64,000 nt of DNA from Dermacentor variabilis (lineage: Eukaryota > Arthropoda > Arachnida > Ixodida > Ixodidae). Location of the stretch: contig NC_134570.1 of assembly GCF_050947875.1 (NCBI RefSeq), positions 108,902,622-108,966,621 of the forward strand, given 5' to 3'. Within the stretch, counting starts at the first letter, position 1. Each line of letters starts with the position of its first letter. Both the position numbers and the translations under genes were made by a program. Below the pieces are notes generated by a model that saw only the letters and a list, made by a program, of their open reading frames with translations, was not told the origin of the DNA and did no database searches. Positions 1-11,280 of the stretch are shown one piece after another.

Positions 1-989
1 CTACCACAATATCCTGAGTCATCGCCCTGGTTATGTATTCATCCAATTACATCCTGTAGGATGTAATTGAAGAATTGGGCAGGCTGTGCCTGCTGTATGA
101 ACATAAAGACTTGGTAGCCAGACCGAGTGCGACTGTGGATTGATATGCTTCACCAATGCTTCCTAGTGGCACGTCCCTGCGAACTGCGCTGTTGAACTCG
201 AGGTTGTATAAATAACATAGGCTGCTAACAGGGCACATGGAGGATAAATCTGCTCCAAGGTTCGCTTGACATTGCGCAGTGATGCAGGTCACTCTACTAC
301 TGCTTCATTCGCAGGTGAAGCGCAGAAGTCAAAGGGACATCAGTGTTACCAGAAGAATTCAACTGCCACACATGTAGGGTTGCTGCAGCACAGGCATTCT
401 GGGTTTGGCGTAACCACGAAACCTAAAATGCAGAAGCGTCCCATTTTCTGTAAATGCAGCTTTGACAGCGACGCAACGCTCTTGAGCCTACAGCTGGCCG
501 ACTGCTGGCTTATTTACAGCACAGCAGAGATGCAGCGTACACAAGCAGGCAAAAAATGAGAATGTAAAGCAATGTCAAAAATGGCATGCTAAGTTGCCAG
601 GCATGCAAATGAACAACTATTACATCTGGCTCCTCCGGCGCCCTCTACTTCGGTGGTTTGTAGTGGCCGAGCAAGACATCCGACCTCAGCGCGGATGGCT
701 ACGTCAGTGAGCTGCCAGAAAATGTAGTGACGTGTGCAACATGTGATGCACACCGTGGAGCAAACTGTAGAATGTCTCCGCCATGTGAATACTGCTTTAC
801 AGAGCAACATTCCACCTGCAATGGCTGCTAGCTGTATGTAAAATGCTCAGATAACCTGTGGCACCCTGCAATCTGTGGGATTCTCACCAGGATTAACTAC
901 TTCCTGTATATTGTGAAACATGTTCTACAAGAAAAGGATCGGAGAAGCAGAGCAGGGCAAACATTGCAATTGTATCATGATGTGATACA
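1..989. other. Intergenic, nothing recognised
   Basis: Only short unsupported frames on both strands. No repeat or gene that I recognise. Confidence 0.5.
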
Positions 990-1092
990 AGTTACTCGAG
1001 CAACATGTATTTCAGATACCGATACAAGATACTACCGCAGTTATTTTATCTGATACGATACTTTCCATTTGTATCTTAAGATACTTTGATGC
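990..1092. repeat. GATAC-rich block, left
   Basis: Many GATAC/GTATC words (for example CAGATACCGATACAAGATAC). They lie next to ACTCGAGCAA, which also occurs in the right block at 2.1 kb as GCTCGAGCAG. Confidence 0.5.
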
Positions 1093-2097
1093 ATTTGCAA
1101 GTTTCTTATTATAGATCTATATAATGTAGCAGAAAACAAGTATGCTCAAAACTGTTTGCTTGGAAATTTCTTAACTCCGACGACCCTTGTTTCATTTGAA
1201 TGAAATGTCTGTTAGTGTCTCAAAATATTTGTATTTCTTGCTCAAAGAATAATATTTTCATTCCGAAACAATTTATTGGAGTTGCTTTAGCTGCTTAACA
1301 TGAAAGCACTTTATGCACTGTGCTGTCAGGGGTTTTGCTTGTCGCTTTTGTAATTGATGTGAATTGCTGCTCTGCTTGCCGACCAGCTAGTGTGTCGCCA
1401 TCTAATTACAAGAACGTCAATAAGAAGCTTCTGCACCATGGCGCAAATACCGCTGTGTAGTTTTAACTTGTCCGCAAACGTAGTACCATTTGCACAATAC
1501 TGGATAACCGGTACAGAAGCAACAACGCTGGTAGCGACACTTTTTGTGGCGCATAATTTATACAGAGAGCACTTAAAGCTGCAATAACCTTTCATATTCT
1601 ACTTATCTGCTGGCGTAAAGTGTTCGTTTGCGATGTATTCTTGAACATGTAATCCTTTTACAATTTTTCTTCCATGAGAAAACTACAATTTTTCTTCCAT
1701 GAGAAAACTTGCGCATCCCAAAAACAGTTCATACGTATTGTAGTGACACACAGCGTCGCAGTATACTGCCGCTATTCACACTACTGCCACTTCTAGCTCC
1801 AATTGTCTGGTGATTTGCAGCAGTAAGAAATTTAAGGGTGTGCTAAAAAAAAAGAAAGATATATCTAAGTAAAATGTAAAGGTGGTTACGTATCACACAA
1901 TCACAGTGAATACATAGAAACACAATACAGGCAGCACGGCTAATAGCTATGACATTTAGACATGAAGTATTGTCAAATTACCTGCTAAGGTCAGACAAGG
2001 AAAATTCACTGCCTGGGGAAATTTGGGTAGCTTAGTGGCAGCGGTATCAATCAGCTCGAGAAGTGCAGTTCAGCCAACGTTTATAGCTTTGCAAGGT

Positions 2098-2245
2098 GAT
2101 TGCTCGAGCAGTATCTTGTATCGTAAGATACACGATACATTTTTTCATGTATCGAAAATACACATATTAATGCACGTCTTAGACATATCATGATACAGAT
2201 ACAAGATACGCAAAGAGTATCTAAGATACTGCCTAGCATAGGCGA
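2098..2245. repeat. GATAC-rich block, right
   Basis: Starts TTGCTCGAGCAGTATCTTGT and continues with repeated GATAC/GTATC words to about 2232. It may be the other end of an element starting near 990, but the inverted match is weak. Confidence 0.45.
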
Positions 2246-2289
2246 GATGTGTATCAAGGATAACCTGGTTTTATGTGGCGTGACTTTGC

Positions 2290-2400
2290 TTGTAAGTTTG
2301 CACTCTCAAATTTGGAGATGTGGCAAATGTGCTGTTGGCCACTTCGTAAATGCACCTTTTGGTGGTTGGAGGTGCTGAGCATCTCTGCAAAATCGCAAAT
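2290..2400 (+). repeat. Arm of a degraded inverted repeat
   Basis: TTTGCACT, GGCCACTTCGT and ATCTCTGCAAAAT in this order match the reverse complement of 2820-2925 (TTTGCACT, GGCCACTTCGT, CTCTGCAAAAT). The two arms are about 0.4 kb apart. Confidence 0.5.
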
Positions 2401-2819
2401 GCAACGTGAACGGGTATACAGTAATGCCCGTTTCACATGCTGAAATTTTGTCATTTTCACTTTCACTGATCACTGTGGCTGTGATTTTCCCATTTGTGAG
2501 CACCTAGTGCAAGACTGAATCATTCTTGCAGACTTATTCAGTATAGTTCAGTGAAAACTTGTGTGTTTCTTTTTGTCATCTTTAATTCCCGTTACACCCT
2601 TAGCCCAGCACAGGGTAGCCAGCCAGTCTACACTGGCTAACCTTCTTGTCTTTCTCTCTTGTTCGCTTCAGTAAAAGCAAAGAAAAACAAACTAGAAGCC
2701 GCTCTCTCGAAACGGTTCTTGTGCTTGAATTCATGTGACTCTCAAAACAGAAAATGAGCTGTAAGACCATAGTAACGTGTCTGACAAGCCGCGTTGCTCT
2801 TGGTTCCCCATACAAACCA

Positions 2820-2925
2820 CATGTGCCATTTTGCAGAGCAGTTCAATGCCTGCGAACATAAAAAAATTGCATGCACGAAGTGGCCGAGGGCACGTTTGTC
2901 GCGCCTGCAAGTTGGCAAGTGCAAA
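2820..2925 (-). repeat. Second arm of the degraded inverted repeat
   Basis: Pairs with 2290-2400. Together they mark a small relic TIR element (about 2290-2925) with no coding content. Confidence 0.5.
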
Positions 2926-2929
2926 AGCG

Positions 2930-4199
2930 CAGGAAAAATTGTGCCATGTGGAACAGGCTATAGGCAATTATTTGTGGTGTAACAGGTAAAGTGTCAAGTG
3001 TCTTGAAGCATGATAGTTCCCAGCTGAGCCATTTGGCTCATACCTTTTGGAAATATCTGACACTTATTTTGACACTAAGAAAAAAAGATAACAGATTGCT
3101 GATTCAGCAGTGTGTTGTGTTTTTTTTTTTGTATTGTCAAAATAAGTATTTTCTGAATTCTTGGAAAATTATCTTGAAGTAAATGCATGAGTCTGTGTTA
3201 TGTTTGTGCATTTATGATTCAGGTATTAGGATGTATCGTGGTTCTTTTACCTCTAATATAACTTCTTATAATATAATTATAGTAACAAAAAAATGACGAT
3301 GTGCCACATTAGGTTAAAAATAAAAAAATTGTCATGTTCTCATATGAAACCTCAAATCAGTGTTAGAATAATAATTAGGTTTACTTTATGAATGGGACGT
3401 GCTATATTTTTACAACCATTGCCTTGATGCCATGATTCTGATATATTTCTGTTCTTCGTTTCATGCTTAGCACGCAATGCTGTCGAAGTTGCGCATGCTG
3501 TGTGATCATAGTAGTCTTACCGCACACATTTCGCAGTGCAGTTGTTTTAGGTCTGCGACGATTTTTGTGGAATAACTACTAAGTATACTACATCTACAAC
3601 TTGTGGAAGTAAGGTTACGTCAAATAATGTATTATTTGTGTGCGCCTTCGTGCATCCAGTAGAAAAATTACCTACTACGTTTTAGTTGCGAGCACAAGTG
3701 CTGTGCTGTGGCTGCAGGTTGCAGAAATGCGGCATTCTGCTCATTTGGTGGTAAATATAGGTTCAGAGCTGCGACACCTTCCATGTAGTAAATGCATTGT
3801 GTTTTGCAACAGGAAAGCATGAGACCTAATGTGACATCATTTGCCATGACACATACCTATATCTTTTGTACATGGCACATTATTTTTTGGTCGCAAATGC
3901 CAGTGGTGGGAGAAGTCTCTCGGGACTTCGCAGCACTGCCTGCTGTGTATGAAATCGAATACACGTAAGGATTGTACCACCAGCCGTGGCACTGGAGATC
4001 CTGTGCAACCAAAACGTGTTTGGAATGTTTCGGTCCTCTAGTTGACAAACTGGCAATAATGGCCATACTGATATTGCTGCTGCTAGAAGTTGAACATTAG
4101 CAATGACATGGTCATCACATGTTGCGATGACTCAGTGAGGATTACGCGTGCTTTGGTTGACAATATCTGTGCCATCCACTGGGTTGCGTTAACGCGCTT
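2930..4199. other. Intergenic, AT-rich, nothing recognised
   Basis: A T-run at 3119-3130 and AT-rich DNA to 3450. No coding signal. Confidence 0.5.
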
Positions 4200-4320
4200 G
4201 TGTGTGCACTAACTCACACTCAACTGCACTCATTTCTCGGGCGTGAATGTGAAAATGCGAGCAAGTGTGAATGCAAGTGTGTGTGAGTGCAAATGTGAAT
4301 GCTAATGAGTGATGGCAAAT
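4200..4320. repeat. TGTGAATGCAAGTG-type short repeats
   Basis: Loose repeats of GTGAATG, GTGAGTG and GCAAGTG with changing phase, minisatellite-like. Confidence 0.4.
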
Positions 4321-4725
4321 TCTGGCATAGTGCTCACAAAAAGTTTGCAGAACATTGCCTTAGAGCAAGGGTGAGCAGATTGTTGGCAAAATAGTTTGAT
4401 TCTGTAAGACAAACATAAAGCACTTCCTGTCACATCCTCTTATGTACATGTCTTGACTAAATGGCTTATAACTTGTCGAGGTGCTGGCAAGTGGACTCTG
4501 CAGCAATGACGTGGATGCATGGGAGAACTTATGTTCACTTATATTGGCAGGGTATTATACATACCTCTACTGCTTGATGGGATATTATTCCTTTTTCCTT
4601 TCCCTAGCAAAGGGTGCTGATATAGGGAATACACTTTCCTTATCTGTTTTTCTGCTGCTACTGCTTGAAACAAAAAATGGGCTTCAATCCATGCTGTGAA
4701 GGTGGTTGGGCAGCGAAGCTGTGGT

Positions 4726-4985
4726 GTCACCTGATCTGATAGACCAATCTGACATAGCCTTGAACTGGGTCGTGCCGAGCCTGAGCAAGACACCGTTGTG
4801 CATAGCGACATTGCTGTTCTTATTGTCACTCATCGTATTCGCGCAGCTCTTCAGGTGTCCTAACTGTGCGTGGCTTGCTTTGGGCAGGAACCGCTGCATC
4901 CTGCCTAGCCTGAGCTCGATGCTGTTGTGCATGTTGACGTTGCTGTTCCGATCGCTGCTCATTGTGTTCAGGCTGCTGTGCGAGA
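4726..4985. repeat. Tandem duplication of about 129 bp, two copies
   Basis: GAGCCTGAGC at 4777 recurs as TAGCCTGAGC at 4906. The following GTTGTGCAT and TTGCTGTTC words keep the same spacing. 129 is divisible by 3, and the minus strand (4962-4684) stays open with a 43-residue repeat sharing N-S-N-V-x-M-H-N and L-R-L-G. The plus strand is open too (4706-5077, hydrophobic). I recognise no family. It may be a coding repeat of a mobile element or chance. Confidence 0.55.
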
Positions 4986-5148
4986 GTCTAAACTATGTGT
5001 GGCCTTTCCATAGCACTATCAGAGCACAAATAAAATTGGTTACTACGCAGGTTCTTCGTTCACATATGAAAGTGTAGTTATGTCACTCTCTGCTTTGTAT
5101 GTTGCAGTTGCCGCTTCCCGGCAACTGCAGCTTATGCAACCATAATCT

Positions 5149-5520
5149 TTACCAGAAGACGCTTTCGGCCAACACTATGCGCAAAGGCAAGCTTTCTGGT
5201 TCTTTATTTTCTTTCCCTCGTGCGGCTGGCGCTGCGGATGCGCAGAGGTGAGCACCGTCTGGTGGTACTGCAAAGAACACAGCGGCGCATGTGGTGCATG
5301 CCTCCCAGTGTGATTGGTTAAGTTTTTGCCCACGGAAACAACAAATGCATTGGGGGGCAGAGGTACACAGCGTCACTGCAAAACGTGCACCTCCATAGGA
5401 TGACACCGCGAATATTGCGCTGGCATGCACGAACTGGCCATAGCTCTGCTTGATTTTCTTAGCCCTACAGTATAGATTACCATGCCTTGGTCTAACACTC
5501 CTCCTTGACTTGGCGGGGTA
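5149..5520 (-). repeat. Possible LTR-like block, unrecognised frame
   Basis: Part of a minus-strand frame of 171 codons with no match I know. The stretch ends in AAAGAAAATAAAGAACC (poly(A)-signal-like) near 5208-5192 and is more GC-rich than its surroundings. A solo LTR would fit. A host exon cannot be excluded. Confidence 0.2.
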
Positions 5521-5699
5521 ACCACCACTCCTCAGCTGAATGGTCACTGCAATTAAATGGCACTCACATATCCACCCAATGTGGAAGCCATTCCTCATTG
5601 AGCGAACACTTGCTACAAAATGAAGCAACTTCTCAACCTTCCCATGAGAGCTGCAGAGGAGCATCTCTGCATTGCACTCACTACTGAAGTGAGCGGTAG

Positions 5700-7611
5700 C
5701 ATTAGCCTACTCTTGGCAGAGTGACAGGATCATGGTGTAGCATAGAGCTGTGAGGCACACAACCAATGATGGAGTCAAAATGCAAAAATACCTACATGCT
5801 GAAGTCTGAAAAATACTATACAGGGGCCAATAGCACAAAGCATTATACATGTGGCTAAACTTACTTGCAACTCAAATTTTTTGTGCAAGTGGCCTCGAGT
5901 GGTCACAATTACTTCAAGGCCCACCAAACAAAATGGCATCTTGGTTAGGCAAAAATGTGGCCCTATGACTTAAAAGAGCTTGTCAGTCATTTGAGCACCA
6001 CTGCTACTCCCTCCATATTTTATTCCCATACTGCCCTGCTACAGTCCTGTTTGCCCTTTCCTGTGTTTCAGTGCTTCGTACCCTTTCATGGGCACAGTTG
6101 CACTATAACGAACAGCTTTATCATTGAAGGTGAAGGTCATTGTTGGCAGGACATCTTGATTGGAAGAGCAGAGCCATGTTCACAGGCACATCACCGAAGT
6201 GATAAAAAAGGTTCTGTACAGACACACATGACTGGATGAGCATCACGAGCACTAGCACATGTATTGCACATAACTTTACCTGCGCTTGTTTTCCTGTTTG
6301 TGTCGGCAGCATTGGCAGTATGTTTAACAATGCTATAACCCTAAGATGTTGGGCCAATTACAGAAGCCCAACTTCAGCCCACATGGTTAACGGTAAGTCA
6401 TGTCATGAGCGAAGCTTGGTGCCTGGCTGAATAAAGAATAAAGGGAAGATCCGACATCCACCCGTTCGTAGCAATTGCTACAAACGGGGCAGATAATGGT
6501 CAGTGGTAGTGGGTCAATGGTCAATGGTAGATAATGGTAGTTTATGGTCAATAAATTGACCATAAACTAGTTGCCAACTTGTTACCAACCGTTGCCCATA
6601 TTTCTTTGGGCAGCCATGGTTCAAGCCATTCGTGTGCTACCTTCAGGTTGTGCAAAGCATGCTAAACAGTATGTTTTCTTCAAGAGCAGCATTAGCCACT
6701 ATATACATCACTCTACCATATCTCGCACTGCTCTAGATGCTATCTTTAATGGTCGAGTTTCATGATATTTATTTTTGCAAGTTACAACACAACTGGTTTG
6801 ACTGTATATATAGCTCCATACCATAAAATTGTGTGGGCTTTACAAAATAAGTGCATCTTCAATGTGCCAAATCCTGACTGTGATAGATGATATATGCCCA
6901 AAATGATGCATATATAAACATTCTTTGTGTCTGCCCCCAACATTCACACGAGTTGCAAGTGTTGGCTGCTTTTGTCTGACTGAAGACATTGTACTGGGAC
7001 CGTGGCCAGACTCTAATAAATCAAGTTGCAGAATCCTTCATCTATTATTTAAGCGTGTGCATAGCGTCAGTCTGCTCCCGCTGCTGTGATAGGTCAAAGG
7101 ACCATCTTTCAAGTGCCTGACCATACTTACGTTCTCTGTCCTCATTGTCACCTCTCATAACTCACTTTCCCCTTCCCTTTCCTCAGTGCAGTTCATAAGG
7201 CTAGAGGTGTCTACCTCAGGCCAGCCTCTCTGTCACTTTTAAAACAAATTTCCTGTCTCCTAGCTAACTAAAAAATACATACATAGTGCGGTGTTTACTC
7301 TAGACTATTCGGACATTCTAATACCCAACATTTGTTCAGGATTTGTGAACTGGTAGCTCCCATCCTAGAGCAAGGGTGCATTTTTTTTTTCTGTTATGAC
7401 TTTTGTTCATCAGCCTGTCTCACTTTTGCCGCAAATAGGAAAAAAAAATTGGGAGGCTTATTTTCTAAGTATGTCCAAAATGAAGGCTAATTTGTAGTCA
7501 TGATTTAAAAAAAAAAGTCACTTGCACCTATGACCCAAGTACAAACGGGCTGGCCACCACCACCATAAATTTTGACAGAGTGTTTGTCGGTGATGAAAAA
7601 AAACAAAAAGG
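5700..7611. other. Intergenic, nothing recognised beyond the 6.46-kb palindrome
   Basis: Short frames only. A GGTCAATGGTAG-like run at 6497-6570 and poly-T/poly-A tracts at 7381 and 7441. Confidence 0.45.
6461..6488. repeat. 28-bp palindrome CCCGTTCGTAGC/GCTACAAACGGG
   Basis: The two halves are inverted with one mismatch around AATT. The palindrome sits after two AATAAAG words and before a run of short GGTCAATGGTAG-like repeats (6497-6570). Confidence 0.6.
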
Positions 7612-7845
7612 ATTAAATTATGGGGTTTTTTGTGCCAAAACCACAATCTGATTATGAGGCACGCCATAGTGGGGTACTCTGGAAATTTGGACCACATGGG
7701 GTTCTTTAATATGCACCTAGATCTAAGTACATCGGTGTTTGCGCATTTCGCCCCCATCAAAATGTGGCTGCCATGGTTGGAATTCAATCCCGCAACCTCA
7801 TGCTTAGCAGCCCAGCACCATAGTTACTAAGTAACAACAGCGGGT
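7612..7845 (-). mobile_element. tRNA-derived SINE
   Basis: Read on the minus strand, the element starts with a tRNA-like head: an A-box-like TAGTAACTATGGTGC, then GGGATTGAATTCC resembling a B box (plus-strand position 7780-7792). The body runs through GGGGGCGAAATGCG and GGTGCATATTAAAGAACCCC to GTGGTTTTGGCAC and an ACCCCATAATTTAAT tail. I recognise this body from abundant tick SINEs (Ruka-like). No protein. About 234 bp, nearly full length. Confidence 0.75.
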
Positions 7846-8571
7846 GGTAGTGATGAAACATCTTGTGATAAATTTTCATGAAGTGTGTGATAATGCAAAT
7901 TGTCAAGTGCAGCTAGGAGACAGTTAAGCGGGCAGCTGGGCCATGAATTTCTATCAAAAGTGCACCAAATAGTAGAAATTAAAGGAAAGTAAACATTGTG
8001 CTATTTATATATCTCTGTTATTACTATGTCTTTTTGAAAATTTTTGTGAGAATATATTCATTGAAAGGCATTGCTATTCACTACAGTGTGTTTTCAGGTT
8101 TGAAGAAGAGTTGTTGTAGGGCCCCTATTTCCTCAAGTCCAATTGTGCACTGTGAACACCATCGAGAAGACGTCCTGTGCGCCAGAAGTAGAAAAAAATG
8201 TGTAGCCAAGTTTAAACAAGGAGAGTGCCAACATTTTGAGGCTAACTCGACGTCTTCTTCTGAAGTGACTATGCTGGATGGCTTGTAGCATCTTGAAGCA
8301 CTTGCAACCTTTTGTTGCTGTTCCTGGCGTTCTTGCGAAAGCCGTAGCGTATGCACAAGGTCCCACTACCTAATGTATACACCCGTAACCTTGAAGTGTC
8401 AAGGCATTCCTTTCTTTAACTTGACTGATTTAGGTTCTCCCGGATTACTTTAGCCAACCAAATTTCTGTTCATGTTTACCTTTAAATCCTGTGTGTGACC
8501 TTCCTACACCTGTCACAGGGACATGAACATTCCCGACATACTTAGTGCATACAGCAGATGCCCTTGGCTGT

Positions 8572-8654
8572 GCACATAATAGTTTGTACTTTTCACATGC
8601 TGGGCACATCCCTGAGATGTGCACAGCATGTGAAAAGTGCAAACTATTGTGTGC
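8572..8654. repeat. Hairpin with 39-nt arms and 5-nt loop
   Basis: The arms 8572-8610 and 8616-8654 are inverted copies with 3 mismatches, loop CCTGA. On either strand the RNA would fold into a long, almost complete stem of pre-miRNA size. A recent small inverted duplication is an equally good explanation. Confidence 0.75.
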
Positions 8655-9112
8655 GATGTGCTTCAATAGTCACACTATGTAGATAATGGAAGCATGTCAA
8701 GTTTTTTTTTTTTCACAGTGCTTACAACATGTGTGATTGTTTATCAGACTGCCGTAGCCATTTCATATTTCCTAAATAAACTTGTTTAGAATGTGTGACA
8801 GCTCTCACTTGATGAGAATGTCACCAGAATGTGCAACACTTATCACCACCAGTTAGACACGCTGCATCTTTGTAGCATCAATCACACACACAAATAAAAA
8901 TGTTGTGCAGAAATCATTAATTATTATTGCCAATGTAAGTGAATAGCTGCACGCTTCTAAAAAGCTATAGAACTATGTGCTTTATTAAAGCAATTGGAGC
9001 ATAAATTTCCTGGTGGCGTGAAGATACTTGGCTAGCATATGTTGTTTCACTGCGTGATCTCATACAGAAATCCATAGACTAGCACATCTGCAGTGGTAGT
9101 ATAGAAGGATAT

Positions 9113-9750
9113 ACATATTTATTTATTTATTCAATACTGCCAACATTGCACAGGGGTCCAAGTAGGGTGGATACAAAAGCATTTTATTAAGCGCTTGAAA
9201 AAAGTACCACATGTCAATCAGCACTAGTATGTTCAATTGGGTACAGCATCAAGTTCCAGTCATTAATAGTTTGTGGAAAAAAGGAATACTTAAACACTCC
9301 AGTATGTGCAAACTAATGGCTAGGTGAGTCTAGTTGTCAAGGGTTCAATATTTTATTGTATACCATTTGTTACCACGAGTTCGCAGGGAGAATCATACTG
9401 CAAAAAATTTAGAAAAAACAAATAAATTGAACAGCTTTTCTCTGTCTCCTTTAAAGCTTTTTAATGTTGAGTTTAATGCAGGGATCCCAGACTATACATG
9501 CACACTCATCTATAGGCTGAATAAAGGATGTGTAGCAGATAAGTCTTACACTAGGCGAGGCGTTTCTCAATTTTTGTCTGAGTGAACAGTGTTCACGAAA
9601 GGCTGATGTGCCTACGTTGTCGGTATGAATGTTCCATGACAGATTGTTAGTAATGGTGACTTCCGAGTATCTGTAATTAGTAACCTCTTGTAAATCGGAC
9701 GAACCTAGTTTATAAGTGTGCATCAGTGGGCTTTCTCTGCGTGTGATTCA
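9113..9750 (-). mobile_element. CR1/L2-like LINE 3' end
   Basis: The minus-strand frame 9723-9451 has I-T-N-N-L-S-W-N-I-H, then L-R-Q-K-L-R-N-A-S-P-S-V-R-L, then Y-T-S-F-I-Q-P and I-V-W-D-P. It is the same protein region as the LINE at 48.8 kb. The 3' end runs to an (AAAT)n tail at about 9136-9116. Truncated at the 5' side, as usual for LINE insertions. Confidence 0.7.
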
Positions 9751-10473
9751 TAAATTATAACGCTTATTTTCACGTTCAGAAGCACTCCTCATATATTGTA
9801 CCAATCTAAAAATGTTCTTTATGTTGTTAAGTTCAAGTTGATTATTATGGGAAGTTATATCTCTGCCCATATAAACCAATTCGTCATGCTGCCAGTGGTA
9901 CAAACACTTACATGGGAGGCAACTGCCGTCCTCCTCTCCCACACCTGCCCTAGGGGGAGAGGGTGGCAGGCAAAGAGGAGGGCGGCTGTCCTTCTTGAGC
10001 GCTCCAACATGGCACCTAATTTTCAGGTGCCTCATAGCCACGGAGCAAGAAATATTCAGGAGTGGAAACTCCGCTGTTTGCGGCGACCAGTAAAGGTCAC
10101 AAGGCCGCGGATATATTTTCATGCTGGCGGCACCTGGCGGCATGGGAAGAAATTACCGCCGTTTCGGTTGCCAGGGCAACCGGTTGAGCGTGTTGCTCCC
10201 GTTCGGCCGCACGCGCCTGACTTCTACCGCGGAGTGGCCGGAGCCGCCGAGCCGCCTGCCGGGCGCTGCATTTTTTTTTTTTTTTCGCTGCGGCTTCTAC
10301 GACGCGCCGCATGGTGCCGCCACTGTATACGGTAGCGTCGGCGCATGCAACGATTGTGACTTTATCTGGTCGCCCGCGCTCGCTCGCGCTGACGGGAGTT
10401 TCACCTCCTATATGTCTTACTCCGTGCTCATAGCTCACATGCGACAGCATGTGTGTTTCAAAGAACTACATAA
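9751..10473. other. GC-rich intergenic stretch, unassigned
   Basis: CpG and GGCGG words become frequent from 10120 to 10400, with a T-run at 10270-10285. Several overlapping frames (up to 198 codons) are open because the sequence is GC-rich, and none shows a domain. It may belong to a repeat preceding the LTR at 10474. Confidence 0.4.
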
Positions 10474-10911
10474 TGACACATGTACTCATCTTTATCGGGC
10501 GACCACGTTTCGCCGCCTAACAAATGTTATCGCAAAGCCAGCGCCTCCTGAGGCGCTGGCACAGCAAAGGACGCGCCTGCATGTAAAAGAAGTTTCTGGA
10601 ATGTTATCAATGGTTCCGTCCACTGTCTTTCACCGCAACTTGTGTAATGTGATTGCATGTGTGCGCGATGCGAATAGTGTAGAACTTTGTGGAAGACACG
10701 CGGGTCCCAGCGGTTAATCTGGAACATTCGACGACTTATCTATAAAAGCCGACGTGCTTGACCCGCTGACCAGATTTTCGACGATCGCCGACCGTGTTCG
10801 CCGCTATCATTGTGCTATATGTGTAGCCTGTTTTGTGGGCACAGGTTCGCCCAATAAAAGCTAGTTTTGTTGTTCACAATATTGCTACTTTGTTCTTCAA
10901 CGTCACCACCA
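10474..10911 (+). mobile_element. Gypsy-like solo LTR
   Basis: The block starts TGACACATG and ends CACCACCA. It has a TATA box (TATAAAAG, 10742-10749), a downstream region with GACGATCGCCGACC, and GGTTCGCCCAATAAAAGC as poly(A) signal. There is no primer-binding site or gag/pol next to it, so it is a solo LTR. I recognise the layout from tick gypsy-type elements. The ends are good to a few tens of bases and no clean target duplication is seen. Confidence 0.6.
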
Positions 10912-11084
10912 CGTATATATAACGTGAGGGCGAAATGGAAAGTCTTTACCTCCATTTTTTAAAGCCAAATTACGGCTATGAATGCGAAGTCAACATATCC
11001 ATTCCCAGCGGTGGACCTTTCTTGGACCGGTCCGGACTTATCTGCCGGTAGCTCTGAGGCACGGAGCTGCTGTACGTCAGTCGT

Positions 11085-11280
11085 TGAAAATGCCGGTTGT
11101 GCTTCACATGCCCACGGCGTATGAGCAACGGTGTGCAATTCGTTTTTTATGGAGTAAGGGATGAATGTCCATCGAAATGCATAGAGAAATGTAGCCCACA
11201 TATGGGGAAAGGTGTCTCGCTTTGAAAGGTGTGAGGTGGTGGTGTTGCGATTTTGTGAAGGGCCATGAAAACTTGCATGT
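11085..11280 (+). pseudogene. Mariner transposase N-terminal relic
   Basis: The frame reads M-P-T-A-Y-E-Q-R-C-A-I-R-F-L-W-S-K-G, then TGA. Shifting by one base restores M-N at once and continues to V-L-R-F-C-E-G. This matches the first helix-turn-helix of mariner/SETMAR-type transposases, where Y-E-Q-R is followed by I-R-F-L and later W-V-x-x-F-x-E-G-R. One frameshift and in-frame stops make it dead. No catalytic DDD part follows. Confidence 0.5.

Noticed and set aside
5149..5664. Minus-strand frame of 171 codons as a gene
   Set aside because: No domain or splice context recognised, and it ends close to a poly(A)-like signal, so only an LTR-like block is proposed at low confidence.
7612..7845. 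A functional tRNA gene at the SINE head
   Set aside because: A- and B-box-like segments exist, but no cloverleaf with paired acceptor stem can be drawn and the sequence continues into a SINE body.
9796..10717. Overlapping frames of 117 to 198 codons on both strands
   Set aside because: Stops are rare here because the DNA is GC-rich; there is no motif and part of the stretch is the solo LTR.
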